Origin: Methanosarcinales archaeon
GTDB lineage: Archaea > Halobacteriota > Methanosarcinia > Methanosarcinales > Methanogasteraceae
Length of the DNA stretch: 23,274 nt
Assembly (NCBI GenBank): GCA_030672345.1
Contig: DAOVGO010000146.1
Span: 1 to 23,274, forward strand
Reading direction: 5' to 3'
Shown here in pieces: positions 7,857 to 15,081 of the stretch. Numbering within the stretch: the first letter of the stretch is position 1; each line of letters opens with the position of its first letter. A model generated the notes under the pieces. That model ran no database searches. It saw only the letters and a program-made list of their open reading frames with translations, and had not been told where the DNA came from. Both the position numbers and the translations under genes were made by a program.

Positions 7857-8858
7857 CTAAAATCCCATCGCCTTGTTCGTCTTTTCGATCGATTTGGCAC
7901 CATCGCGCTCGGTTTCTGTCATCGATCTGATACAATCGACGTTTTCAGGGATTACGTCGGATTCCTGGTGTATCGCCTGGAACAGATACAATTCTCTCTC
8001 CGAAACATTGATCGAGGCATCCCACACGCAGTTTTCCCACATATCACTACGCGGGCGGTTCATATCGCGTGCCAGCTCCATGATCTCGGCGGTCGAGGTG
8101 ATGCCCTCTCCGACGAACCGGATCCTTGAGTTCTCGCCCAGCACATCGATCACATCACTGGATGTGCAATCCTGCTCAAGCACCATGTTCATGATGTGCA
8201 GATGCATAAGCGTCGTCGGAACCTTGATCGCAACGGTATCGATGTCGATATGCGCAAGCACCGTGGTCACATCGGGTCCATGGTGGGACGGCATCTTCAG
8301 TTCGGGTATGATCGCGTTGATCGGACCTCTCTTGACGTCTCCTGGGTCAGCCGCCCGCCTGCAGAGTGTTGCGCGCACCTTCTCGACGCCAAAAGCCGCA
8401 TCGAGCGTAGAGACGACTCTGGAAAGCCCGGTCGTGTTGCAGGAGACCACTCTTGCATAATCACATCCGAATGCCTCGTCATAATTCGAGTGCGCATTAA
8501 ACGAGATTCCGGCGAGTTCGTGGGCTTCACCGCCCTGCCAGATCGCCTTTATGCCTGCGGCATCATACATTGACTTGTTTCCGGCACCGACCTTGCCCGG
8601 GGTGCAGTCCACAACAACGTCCCCTTCCTTGAGCATATCCTCAACGGTACCACTGATCTCCATACCTGCATTCTTAAAATCGGATTCTCTGCCAGCGAGC
8701 ACATAGAGCGGAAATCCTTTATCAAGCGCCATCCGCGCCTCAAAGTTCGGGCGCGTCTTTGCAACGCCTGCAATCTCCATATCCGGCTGAACCGCGACGG
8801 CATCTGCCACACGCTTTCCAATCGTGCCATATCCATTAATCACAACTTTCACAGACAT
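7857..8858 (-). CDS. gap: Glyceraldehyde-3-phosphate dehydrogenase, archaeal type II (phosphorylating)
   Basis: Oxidises glyceraldehyde 3-phosphate with phosphate and NAD(P)+, in archaea chiefly in the gluconeogenic direction. The 333-residue protein shows the Rossmann motif I-N-G-Y-G-T-I-G-K-R (7-16), V-D-C-T-P-G-K at 83-89 and the catalytic Cys140 in V-S-C-N-T-T-G-L-S-R, all diagnostic of the archaeal class. It begins 4 bases after the stop of the CooT-like gene and is followed 50 bases later by trkA, so it is very likely co-transcribed with both. The ATG lies where the Rossmann strand is expected to begin. Confidence 0.95.
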   Translation of the reverse strand: MSVKVVINGYGTIGKRVADAVAVQPDMEIAGVAKTRPNFEARMALDKGFPLYVLAGRESDFKNAGMEISGTVEDMLKEGDVVVDCTPGKVGAGNKSMYDAAGIKAIWQGGEAHELAGISFNAHSNYDEAFGCDYARVVSCNTTGLSRVVSTLDAAFGVEKVRATLCRRAADPGDVKRGPINAIIPELKMPSHHGPDVTTVLAHIDIDTVAIKVPTTLMHLHIMNMVLEQDCTSSDVIDVLGENSRIRFVGEGITSTAEIMELARDMNRPRSDMWENCVWDASINVSERELYLFQAIHQESDVIPENVDCIRSMTETERDGAKSIEKTNKAMGF

Positions 8859-8862
8859 ATTA

Positions 8863-9045
8863 CTATCCCTCCGTTTGTATTATTGCTAATTCATTTGTTA
8901 TATCGATCTCGGCGATCCTTCCCTGCACGGTCGTAAGATCGCCAAGAATGCTGCGTAGTTCGATAGAACCTGCATCCACCCTGATATACACTATGTCTTC
9001 TGCAATAATCGTTCTGTCTGGTTTCATCACTCTAAGTTCGCACAT
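8863..9045 (-). CDS. CooT-like small nickel-binding protein
   Basis: A 60-residue protein starting M-C-E-L-R-V, then an alternating beta-strand pattern (D-I-V-Y-I-R-V, I-E-L-R-S-I-L-G, V-Q-G-R-I-A-E-I-D) and ending shortly after I-D-I. This is the pattern of the CooT family (PF10133), where Cys2 binds Ni(II). CooT of carbon-monoxide users takes part in nickel insertion into CO dehydrogenase, and archaeal members are common in methanogens but untested. A GAGGT ribosome site precedes the ATG at a normal distance. It sits 15 bases after the 9061 gene and 4 bases before gap. No CO dehydrogenase gene is nearby. Confidence 0.7.
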   Translation of the reverse strand: MCELRVMKPDRTIIAEDIVYIRVDAGSIELRSILGDLTTVQGRIAEIDITNELAIIQTEG

Positions 9046-9060
9046 AATCCGTAACCTCGC

Positions 9061-9492
9061 CTATTTTGGTCTGACAGGAGCAAAACCGTTCAATGCCTTA
9101 GGTCGATCGACCATCTGCGGTCGTTCGATGCTTTTCGGCGCATCTGTTGCGGCGGGCAGGGTAACCATACGGTAGGCAGGGGGCAGTCGCTCCACCTTTG
9201 GCAGCGGTGCCGGCTCTGCAACCGTAACTGTTGTAGTTGTAGGTGCAATCGATTCGTGTTTCTTGTGCTCTGCACCGTCTGCTTTGCCATTGAGATAACT
9301 CTCTTTGAGCAGATCCTCGATACCATACCCTGCTGCGCGTGTGATCGGTTTGTTATACGCTTCAACGACCCAGCCAATCTCGGAATGGTGGTGATACCCG
9401 ACCTCAAAACCGAGTTTGTACATCTCCTCAATGAGTTCGGTCCGTAGAGATTCGCTCATGGTTTTGGGATCCCTTTTTTTGTTGAAGAGCAT
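9061..9492 (-). CDS. Conserved short protein paired with the KaiC-like ATPase, function unknown
   Basis: The 143-residue protein has two parts. The N-terminal half (about 10-80) is helical and looks conserved, with L-G-F-E-V-G-Y-H-H-H-S-E-I-G-W-V and a G-I-E-D-L-L-K-E-S-Y-L-N-G-K segment. The C-terminal half is rich in Pro, Thr, Ala and Val and probably disordered. I believe similar proteins accompany RecA-superfamily ATPases in methanogens, but I cannot name the family. It starts 6 bases after the KaiC-like gene ends, which suggests a partner or regulator of that ATPase. The three consecutive histidines could bind metal, but this is only a possibility. Confidence 0.65.
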   Translation of the reverse strand: MLFNKKRDPKTMSESLRTELIEEMYKLGFEVGYHHHSEIGWVVEAYNKPITRAAGYGIEDLLKESYLNGKADGAEHKKHESIAPTTTTVTVAEPAPLPKVERLPPAYRMVTLPAATDAPKSIERPQMVDRPKALNGFAPVRPK

Positions 9493-9498
9493 GGTTAA

Positions 9499-10248
9499 TC
9501 ACTTTACGCGATCCAGAACCTCGAGACCCTGCTTGGTGAACCTGATCTTTCGCATGTCACAATCATGCTCGGTACCGCGCATCTTGATGATCTGTATCGC
9601 ACGGGTCATACTGTCATCGCGCATGAAATTGTGCATAAAGACGACACCGCTGGCAGCGAACTGTTCGGTGCTGTATGTGTTCGGATCGGTCAGTTCTGAC
9701 AGGAGGATCGTTGTGCAACCCAGTTTCCTCAGATTCCGCATGAACCTGCCCAGTTCCTTCTCCTCCTGCGAACGCTCCTGCGTCGTAAATCGTATCGCAG
9801 AGACCGAATCGATCGTCACTCTCTGGATCTGGTACTGCTTCACAAATTTGTTGATCTCCTTGTACACGATGTACGGCGTGGGCGGCTCGGTCTCGGGCGC
9901 TGGCTCGGAGACTGCATCATAAGCGGTGGTGATCACGCTGTGCAGCTCCTCTCCGTATCCGTACTCGAGCGTCGGACCAAGGTCCAGGAAGAATAGCTTC
10001 TTCAGTTTGATCAACGTCGGCACGTTCAGGGCGTAATTGGACATATCGCTGACGATATTCTGCGGGCTCTCAGAGAGCGTCACATACAACCCGAGTTCTC
10101 CGATGGTTGCCCCATAAGTCAGAAACTGCGTTCCGAATGTGGTTTTACCACTACCCGGCGGACCGCTTACCAGATATACTCTGTTCTCGACCAGCCCCCC
10201 CTGAATCAATTCATCGAATCCTGCAATTCCGGTTTTTTTTCGCATCAT
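9499..10248 (-). CDS. KaiC-like RecA-superfamily ATPase (single domain)
   Basis: A single KaiC-type domain of 249 residues. It has the opening T-G-I-A-G-F-D-E-L-I-Q-G-G-L, Walker A G-P-P-G-S-G-K-T-T at 29-37 and Walker B R-V-T-I-D-S at 143-148. A Pro/Glu-rich insertion at about 112-127 separates the two. Such archaeal proteins are commonly involved in signalling or motility (FlaH-like) or remain uncharacterised; this one lacks neighbouring archaellum genes, so FlaH is unlikely. GGGAG lies 7 bases before the first of two ATGs (10248 and 10245). It is the first gene of a run with the 9061 gene, the CooT-like gene, gap and trkA. Confidence 0.8.
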   Translation of the reverse strand: MMRKKTGIAGFDELIQGGLVENRVYLVSGPPGSGKTTFGTQFLTYGATIGELGLYVTLSESPQNIVSDMSNYALNVPTLIKLKKLFFLDLGPTLEYGYGEELHSVITTAYDAVSEPAPETEPPTPYIVYKEINKFVKQYQIQRVTIDSVSAIRFTTQERSQEEKELGRFMRNLRKLGCTTILLSELTDPNTYSTEQFAASGVVFMHNFMRDDSMTRAIQIIKMRGTEHDCDMRKIRFTKQGLEVLDRVK

Positions 10249-10290
10249 GATATGACTCCCTTAAACCAATAATTTCTATGTGATACATGA

Positions 10291-10301
10291 GTTATAAACA
10301 T
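10291..10301 (-). promoter_or_regulatory. Candidate TATA box for the KaiC-cooT-gap-trkA operon
   Basis: TGTTTATAAC on the minus strand lies about 45 bases before the KaiC-like start, leaving room for a short leader with the GGGAG ribosome site. It lies between that gene and tRNA-Val, which has its own upstream element. Confidence 0.45.
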
Positions 10302-10338
10302 GTTGGTGATGGTCGGGTAGATGCATGATTGGTAGGGA

Positions 10339-10412
10339 TGGGCTCGCTGCGATTCGAACGCAGGATCCCCGCCGTGTGAAGGCGATGTCATAACCGACTA
10401 GACCACGAGCCC
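10339..10412 (-). tRNA. tRNA-Val (anticodon CAC)
   Basis: Reading the minus strand: acceptor GGGCTCG pairs with CGAGCCC, a D arm follows with the usual A-G-T-C-G-G-T loop, and the anticodon stem TCGCC/GGCGG holds the loop TTCACAC, giving anticodon CAC. A 5-base variable loop and T arm CTGCG-TTCGAAT-CGCAG complete the cloverleaf. The discriminator base is A and CCA is not encoded. There is no intron. Total 74 nt. Confidence 0.95.
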
Positions 10413-10440
10413 ATGACTAATGGCTAATAGGGTATGGATA

Positions 10441-10456
10441 ACAATATAAACATTAC
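10441..10456. promoter_or_regulatory. AT-rich element shared by tRNA-Val and endA
   Basis: ACAATATAAACATTA can serve as a TATA box in both directions. It lies about 30-40 bases before the tRNA-Val 5' end on the minus strand and about 40-50 bases before the endA ATG on the plus strand, with no other AT-rich block between the two genes. Confidence 0.45.
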
Positions 10457-10490
10457 GTGAACAATCCGGACAGGACCCAGGGATAGACTG

Positions 10491-11537
10491 ATGAAATGCG
10501 AACTACACAGAGACACAATCACAGCAGGCGGCGAGGCGGTCAGCGAGCTGTATGATCGCGGTTTTTACGGGCGAAGAAAAGATGGGGGGCTTGAATTATC
10601 GCTCATAGAGGGCGCGTACCTGCTCTACCGCAGGAAGATAGAGATTTTCTCGAGAAACGTGTCTCTTGATTTCAAAACGTTCTTTGAGATCGCATCCGGG
10701 CGTTCTAAGGATTTTGAGCTGCGATACATCGTATTCAAGGATCTGCGCGAGCGCGGTTACTACACAAAGATGAGTCCGATCGGGTTTCGGGTGTATCCGC
10801 GGGGTGGACACCCCGGAGAAGTTCCGGCGCACATCTTTGTCTATGTGATCTCAGAGCGAGCGCATCTGCCGCTGAAAAACCTGATTCAGGAACTGAACAG
10901 GGCAGTAAATGCAAGAAAACGATTGATACTGGCGATAGTGGACGAGGAAAGCGACATAACGTTCTATGAAATAAAGAAAATAACCATGTCAGGCGAAAGC
11001 CGGATCGAACAGGAAGAGGTCGAAACCCCCGCGATTGCAGGTCTGGTCAACGATCGAACGATTATCTGGGATCAGGGGATGTCTGATTTTCTGCATAGCG
11101 GTTATTTCTTCGGGCGAAAACTCGATGAATCCCGGCTCCAGCTCTCGCTTGTCGAATCCGGCTACCTGCTTGGCAAGCAGTGGATCAGGATCGAGCATAA
11201 GGACGTTGCAGACACAGACACCGGCACGTTCAACGAGTACGCGGCAGGAATCGAGCCCGGATACATGCTGAAATATCAGGTGTACTCAAACCTCAGGGAC
11301 CATGGGCTCGTTGCAAAGACCGGATTTAAGTTCGGAACCCATTTTCGCGTATATAAAAAATTTAAAGCAGATACGCACTCGGAATACCTCGTACACGCCG
11401 TCCCGCCCGATTATGTGTTCGCGCTGCCAGAACTGTCGCGTGCGGTGCGTATCGCAAACAGCGTCCGGAAAAGGATGGTTTTCGGGTATTCTGACAGCGG
11501 GGTTGCGTATGTCGAGATCGAATGGATCAGGTTATGA
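10491..11537 (+). CDS. endA: tRNA-splicing endonuclease, fused two-repeat (alpha2) type
   Basis: Cuts introns from pre-tRNA at bulge-helix-bulge sites. The 348-residue chain contains two EndA repeats, as in the alpha2 enzymes of Archaeoglobus-like and Methanosarcinales archaea, which act as homodimers. The C-terminal repeat has the catalytic set Tyr288 (F-R-V-Y), His296 (H-S-E-Y-L-V-H) and Lys327 (S-V-R-K-R-M). Unusually, the N-terminal repeat keeps matching residues too: Tyr102 (F-R-V-Y-P-R-G), His114 (P-A-H-I-F-V) and Lys143 (N-A-R-K-R-L). In Archaeoglobus the N-terminal repeat is non-catalytic. The gene is divergent from tRNA-Val and convergent with herA, 131 bases away. The ATG at 10491 follows GGGATAG, a weak ribosome site. 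Confidence 0.92.
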   Translation: MKCELHRDTITAGGEAVSELYDRGFYGRRKDGGLELSLIEGAYLLYRRKIEIFSRNVSLDFKTFFEIASGRSKDFELRYIVFKDLRERGYYTKMSPIGFRVYPRGGHPGEVPAHIFVYVISERAHLPLKNLIQELNRAVNARKRLILAIVDEESDITFYEIKKITMSGESRIEQEEVETPAIAGLVNDRTIIWDQGMSDFLHSGYFFGRKLDESRLQLSLVESGYLLGKQWIRIEHKDVADTDTGTFNEYAAGIEPGYMLKYQVYSNLRDHGLVAKTGFKFGTHFRVYKKFKADTHSEYLVHAVPPDYVFALPELSRAVRIANSVRKRMVFGYSDSGVAYVEIEWIRL

Positions 11538-11668
11538 CGACTCAAGGGGTGGGATCAGGCGGCACGCCCGAATTTCCGAACCATTGCAGAGCCTGAAATC
11601 GGCATGCAAAAACAGCTTTGCAGACACGGGATCGAACGAATAACCGCGTTTGCGCCATATACGTCCAA

Positions 11669-13288
11669 TCACACCTTCCCGCTTCCGAAAACCTTTGCAA
11701 ATAAACTGCCGCTCTTATTCTTTTCAGGCGCCGTCTGCTCTTTTCGCTCCGCCCCAAAAACCCCGGGAGCTTCTGGCTCTTCCATTTTTTCCGACTCTGC
11801 CCTCCTCACCGGAGTAAACAGCGGCTCACGCACCTCTGACACCCCGCGCCCGGTCACAGAGACCGATTCCCCGCCGTGGCGGCTCTTGCGCACCCGTATC
11901 TCCACGATGATCGGGCGCTCGATGTCGCCGCTCACGACCATGGCAACACCAGGGGGCAGCCGCTTGATCTCAGCCTCTGCCTCAACGCTGATCCCTTCAA
12001 GCCCCTTCCGGATCGCCTGCAGGTCATTTGGGTTGGTGACCTTCAGGATGATCTGGGTGTTGCACTGCGACAGAACGTTCTTGTCGATGCGTGCCGGGCG
12101 CTGCGAGATCACCATCATGCCGAGCCCGAACTTCCTGCCCTCGGAAGCGATCGTCCGCAGTATGTCGGTGCTCACGGTCTTGGCAAATCCCTTCTCAGGG
12201 CAGTAGTTATGCGCTTCCTCAAGCACGAGCATCATCGGCGGCACCACGTTGATCTTTCTTGCCTCAAAGAGTTCCTCGCACAATCTTGCGACGATCATCG
12301 CCTGCATGTCAGGAACGACTCCTTTCATATCGATGATCGAGCCTCTTCCCGGCTGAACAAGGTCCTGAATCGGTGTCGGATTTTCAGAGAATATCTCTGC
12401 ATCCCTGACCGATTCAAGAGCGCTCAAAACGCTCCATTTTGCGTTGCTGCTGCTGTTGCCGACCTCAACGACGATATCATCGATCGTGTAGCTGTTCGCC
12501 TCAGCCCGTATCTTCTGTATCGCTTCATAGACCACGCCCATCTGGGTGCCGGACTGGATGCCGAGAATCTTTGAGAGGTCGCCTGCTTTGAGATTGCGTC
12601 CGTTGAGCCTGAATACGTTGTCCGCACCGGGATTGAGCACCAGGTCGACCGGCGTGTACACAGTCAGCCGGTCAGCATATCCAAACGGCGATACATCGAA
12701 GCGCTCAAAGTCGCCGTCCCGGGCAGGTTCCCTGAGCGAGGTGTATTCGCCGTGCGGATCGATGATCAAAAGCGGAATTCCCTGATCAAGGAGTTCCTCC
12801 ATGATCACGCCTGCGGTGTACGACTTGCCGCTGCCTGTGCGTGCAAGGATGCTCACGTGCTTCTGCACAAGGGTGTCGGCATCGAGCTGCACAGGTATCT
12901 GCGGTCCCTCCAGAAACCCGAGGTACACGTTGCCGCGTCTGAGCCCGAGCGTTGATGCGATCAGTTCGGGATCAGCGCGAAACACCTTGTCTCCCGGGCT
13001 AAACGGCGTCTTTGGTATCCGGAGGACCCGGTTCTGCCGCGATCCGATGACCATTGCCTTCGCAATCACGCGATCGGCTCCTGCCTCGTCTCTTTTGTCC
13101 AGTGCGCTATCGATGGTGACGTCCTCGTTCGATCTGGTGATCGCAACCACCTGTGCGAGCGTCCAGTCGTCTGTCTCGTGCCAGATTTTGAGATACTCGC
13201 CCTGTTTTGTCGCAGGATCAGAAACCACGAATCTGAAATCCGCAAAACCCGTTTCTCCAAATATGGTACCGATCGAATCTATAAGCAT
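11669..13288 (-). CDS. herA: HerA-type bipolar DNA helicase/translocase ATPase
   Basis: HerA is a hexameric FtsK-like DNA translocase that works with the NurA nuclease and Mre11-Rad50 in DNA end resection. The 539-residue protein has an N-terminal HAS-barrel (I-G-T-I-F-G-E-T-G), Walker A A-R-T-G-S-G-K-S-Y-T at 149-158, I-I-D-P-H-G-E-Y at 175-182, Walker B M-L-V-L-E-E-A-H at 353-360 and an S-Q-R-P-A-R-I-D arginine-finger segment near 395-402. A charged, Pro/Lys/Glu-rich tail (about 480-539) follows. No nurA, mre11 or rad50 lies within the window, so it is either an unlinked HerA or a HerA paralogue of the same COG0433 class. A 22-bp inverted repeat precedes the gene. Confidence 0.85.
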   Translation of the reverse strand: MLIDSIGTIFGETGFADFRFVVSDPATKQGEYLKIWHETDDWTLAQVVAITRSNEDVTIDSALDKRDEAGADRVIAKAMVIGSRQNRVLRIPKTPFSPGDKVFRADPELIASTLGLRRGNVYLGFLEGPQIPVQLDADTLVQKHVSILARTGSGKSYTAGVIMEELLDQGIPLLIIDPHGEYTSLREPARDGDFERFDVSPFGYADRLTVYTPVDLVLNPGADNVFRLNGRNLKAGDLSKILGIQSGTQMGVVYEAIQKIRAEANSYTIDDIVVEVGNSSSNAKWSVLSALESVRDAEIFSENPTPIQDLVQPGRGSIIDMKGVVPDMQAMIVARLCEELFEARKINVVPPMMLVLEEAHNYCPEKGFAKTVSTDILRTIASEGRKFGLGMMVISQRPARIDKNVLSQCNTQIILKVTNPNDLQAIRKGLEGISVEAEAEIKRLPPGVAMVVSGDIERPIIVEIRVRKSRHGGESVSVTGRGVSEVREPLFTPVRRAESEKMEEPEAPGVFGAERKEQTAPEKNKSGSLFAKVFGSGKV

Positions 13289-13312
13289 CGGTGATACATC
13301 TCATATTTCACG

Positions 13313-13334
13313 GCATAAAGGTTTGGCTTTATGC
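13313..13334. promoter_or_regulatory. 22-bp inverted repeat upstream of herA
   Basis: GCATAAAG, a 6-base spacer and CTTTATGC form a perfect 8-bp inverted repeat 25-46 bases before the herA ATG. Its AT core could be the TATA element, so it may be an operator overlapping the promoter, or a promoter readable both ways. Confidence 0.45.
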
Positions 13335-13618
13335 TTTTCCGCGTATTAAATATCAGGAGCGTATGGTATAAGGGTGCACGGATAATGGTTGGGGCTTGAG
13401 ATTGTACACTTGGAGATTTGGGAAGTCAGTGACATAGAATTAGTTACTATGAGGGGTGGTGAGGTGGGCTAATGCATGCGGTTTGTGTTGATTTTCGGGG
13501 AGATCCGGTAGATGTTCAGTTGCGTGAAAGTTCCTGTTCTTCGTTTTAGCAAACGTCTGTGGAAAGCGTGGGTTCAGGATCATATCCCTGCTGCATGACA
13601 ATCCACACAATCTACCCC
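13335..13618. other. Intergenic stretch between herA and the regulator gene
   Basis: About 280 bases without a convincing gene. Apart from the methyltransferase fossil at 13575-13604 I see only short frames with many stops on both strands. The two neighbouring genes are both on the minus strand, so this region holds the 3' end of the regulator transcript and the upstream side of herA. Confidence 0.5.
13575..13604 (+). pseudogene. Fossil of the methyltransferase gene 5' region
   Basis: Thirty bases here match 16943-16972 inside the first SAM-methyltransferase gene at 28 positions. Read in the same frame they encode R-I-I-S-L-L-H-D-N-P, against R-I-I-S-L-M-H-D-N-P in the intact gene. Sequence on either side is no longer similar. 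It is a small leftover of a lost gene copy rather than a functional unit. Confidence 0.6.
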
Positions 13619-14374
13619 TCACACCGGGCTTGCCCGCTCCCAGTAGTATGCATACAGGTCACGGCACCACCTGCAGAACGCAGGGGTGTTTCCCACGACC
13701 ATCGCAGAATGATCGATCTCGCCGTCGAAATCTGGCAGCTTGAACGCACACCCGGAGTCCGTGACACCGACACAGACCGGAACAGACGGAAGCGTTCTGA
13801 TCCCAATCGCACGTAAATGTTCATCCGTCATCCCGTACTCACCTGCAACCGGGTAAAACCTCTCCCAGTACATCTTCGGAAAGATCATCCTGAGTGTAAC
13901 GCCTGACTCGATCTTCTCGATTATCGGCGGAATCATCAGGCACAACACACCATCGGTCATCACACAGTGATACTCCTTTGCATTTCGCATCCGCTCCTGC
14001 GTGAGATTCAGTGTCTCGATCAAGCCACTGGTGAATCGGGCGCCTGAGAGATCGCCAAAACGCATCACCAGTTCGTGCGGGATCCCTGCGGTATCGTGCG
14101 AGAGGAAGTAGTCGCTGTTCTCGCAGAGAAAGCCGATGCCCGGCAAGAACGAAAGCATGAGCCGCCCGAGCGGCGTTATTGCGTAGCTGCCTGAAGCGAG
14201 TTTTTCGATTAAGTCCATCCCTGAGAGGCGCTCGATCTGGCGGGACGCCTCAGATGATGTTATCTCCATCTGATCTGCGATCTCCGTGAATGTCATGGCG
14301 TTGGTCTCGAGCGCATGGAGCATCTCGAGCCGGGTTCTGCCAGAGAGTTCGAAGAGAAGTTTTGGTAGGGTCAT
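13619..14374 (-). CDS. Winged-helix transcriptional regulator with FilR1 (DUF1724) domain
   Basis: A 251-residue archaeal regulator. The N-terminal winged helix spans about 5-75, with recognition segment I-T-S-S-E-A-S-R-Q-I-E-R-L and wing Y-A-I-T-P-L-G-R. The middle/C-terminal part (about 110-245) with K-E-Y-H-C-V-M-T-D-G-V, V-T-L-R-M-I-F-P-K and P-V-C-V-G-V-T-D matches the FilR1 domain first described in the Methanothrix filament regulator. Such proteins are abundant in Methanosarcinales. An upstream ATG at 14410 is rejected because it adds a non-conserved Cys-rich tail and lies inside the repeated box element. The start at 14374 is only 13 bases from box 1 of that element and there is no ribosome site, suggesting a leaderless, autoregulated transcript. 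Confidence 0.85.
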   Translation of the reverse strand: MTLPKLLFELSGRTRLEMLHALETNAMTFTEIADQMEITSSEASRQIERLSGMDLIEKLASGSYAITPLGRLMLSFLPGIGFLCENSDYFLSHDTAGIPHELVMRFGDLSGARFTSGLIETLNLTQERMRNAKEYHCVMTDGVLCLMIPPIIEKIESGVTLRMIFPKMYWERFYPVAGEYGMTDEHLRAIGIRTLPSVPVCVGVTDSGCAFKLPDFDGEIDHSAMVVGNTPAFCRWCRDLYAYYWERASPV

Positions 14375-14386
14375 GTCTGTGTTGTA

Positions 14387-14454
14387 GCATTGATGATACA
14401 GAGGTCGCATCGATCATGCATTGATCCCCATCTGACGAAGAGATACTTAATTGC
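14387..14454. promoter_or_regulatory. Repeated promoter element, copy A (three GCATYGAT boxes + CTTAATTGC)
   Basis: Boxes lie at 14387-14394 (GCATTGAT), 14407-14414 (GCATCGAT) and 14418-14425 (GCATTGAT), spaced 20 and 11 bases. CTTAATTGC follows at 14446, 28 bases after the start of box 3. The same arrangement recurs at 16648 and 18018. It lies in the divergent gap between the regulator gene and the methyltransferase-like gene at 14501, so it could control both. Confidence 0.75.
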
Positions 14455-14500
14455 TGCCTTTAACCGAGTTATGTGAAAGGAACTATGAGGTTATATTAAG

Positions 14501-15037
14501 ATGTACGAATACGCACTTTGCGTCGGTATCTGCGCCATAATATGGACACTCAACGGGAGATTGATAATTCAGGCAGTGAAGGAAGACGTAACCAGCGAGA
14601 TCTACATGCACACCGGGTTAGGAATCTTTTTTAGCCTGCTAACAATCGAATGGATTCTGGCTGCTGACCTATCCGGGTTGTGGGTGCACTTTAACATCCC
14701 GTGGCTGCAAGTCATCGGCTTCATCCCCTACATCCCTTCAGCCTATCTGGTCGTGGCATCGATGCGTGCTCTGAAGCGTTATGACACGCCAGAGACCGGC
14801 ATCGAGACCACGACTTTCGTTGATAGCGGCATATACGCAACCATCCGCCAGCTCATGACCTTGGGAATGGCGATCTGGTCGGTTGCCCTGATCTTTGTCT
14901 TCCAGTCGGCTCTTTCAGCGATTCTTGGCGTAGTGTCGCTATTCTGCTTCTATATGTCAGCCAGAACAGAGAGCGAGTACGATATCTTGAAATACGGTGA
15001 TGATTACAGGGAATATATGAGGAGAGTCCCGATGTAG
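14501..15037 (+). CDS. Integral membrane methyltransferase-like protein (ICMT/PEMT fold)
   Basis: The 178-residue protein has about five hydrophobic segments (roughly 5-24, 38-56, 66-88, 117-136 and 138-154). Its C-terminal layout is that of the isoprenylcysteine carboxyl methyltransferase / phospholipid methyltransferase superfamily: T-T-F-V-D-S-G-I-Y-A-T-I-R at 104-116, then two helices, then E-S-E-Y...Y-G-D-D-Y-R-E-Y-M at 157-173. The usual R-H-P after the G-x-Y segment is R-Q-L here (116-118), so SAM binding or activity may be altered. The substrate is unknown; a membrane lipid or prenylated target would fit the fold. GAGGT lies about 10 bases before the ATG. The 15082 gene follows after 44 bases. 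Confidence 0.65.
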   Translation: MYEYALCVGICAIIWTLNGRLIIQAVKEDVTSEIYMHTGLGIFFSLLTIEWILAADLSGLWVHFNIPWLQVIGFIPYIPSAYLVVASMRALKRYDTPETGIETTTFVDSGIYATIRQLMTLGMAIWSVALIFVFQSALSAILGVVSLFCFYMSARTESEYDILKYGDDYREYMRRVPM

Positions 15038-15081
15038 AATATCGCCAGAGGAATAATAAACGAGAGAGGATGTGATATAGA

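Noticed and set aside
11538..11668. Possible tRNA-like 3' half (GGGATCGAAC) between endA and herA
   Set aside because: No matching acceptor, D or anticodon stems can be formed around it.
11604..12206. 200-codon plus-strand frame between endA and herA
   Set aside because: Almost entirely antisense to herA; the part outside is too short and unlike any family.
13440..13622. 60-codon minus-strand frame in the gap before the regulator gene
   Set aside because: No ribosome site, His/Pro/Asn-rich composition without a motif, and it overlaps the methyltransferase fossil.
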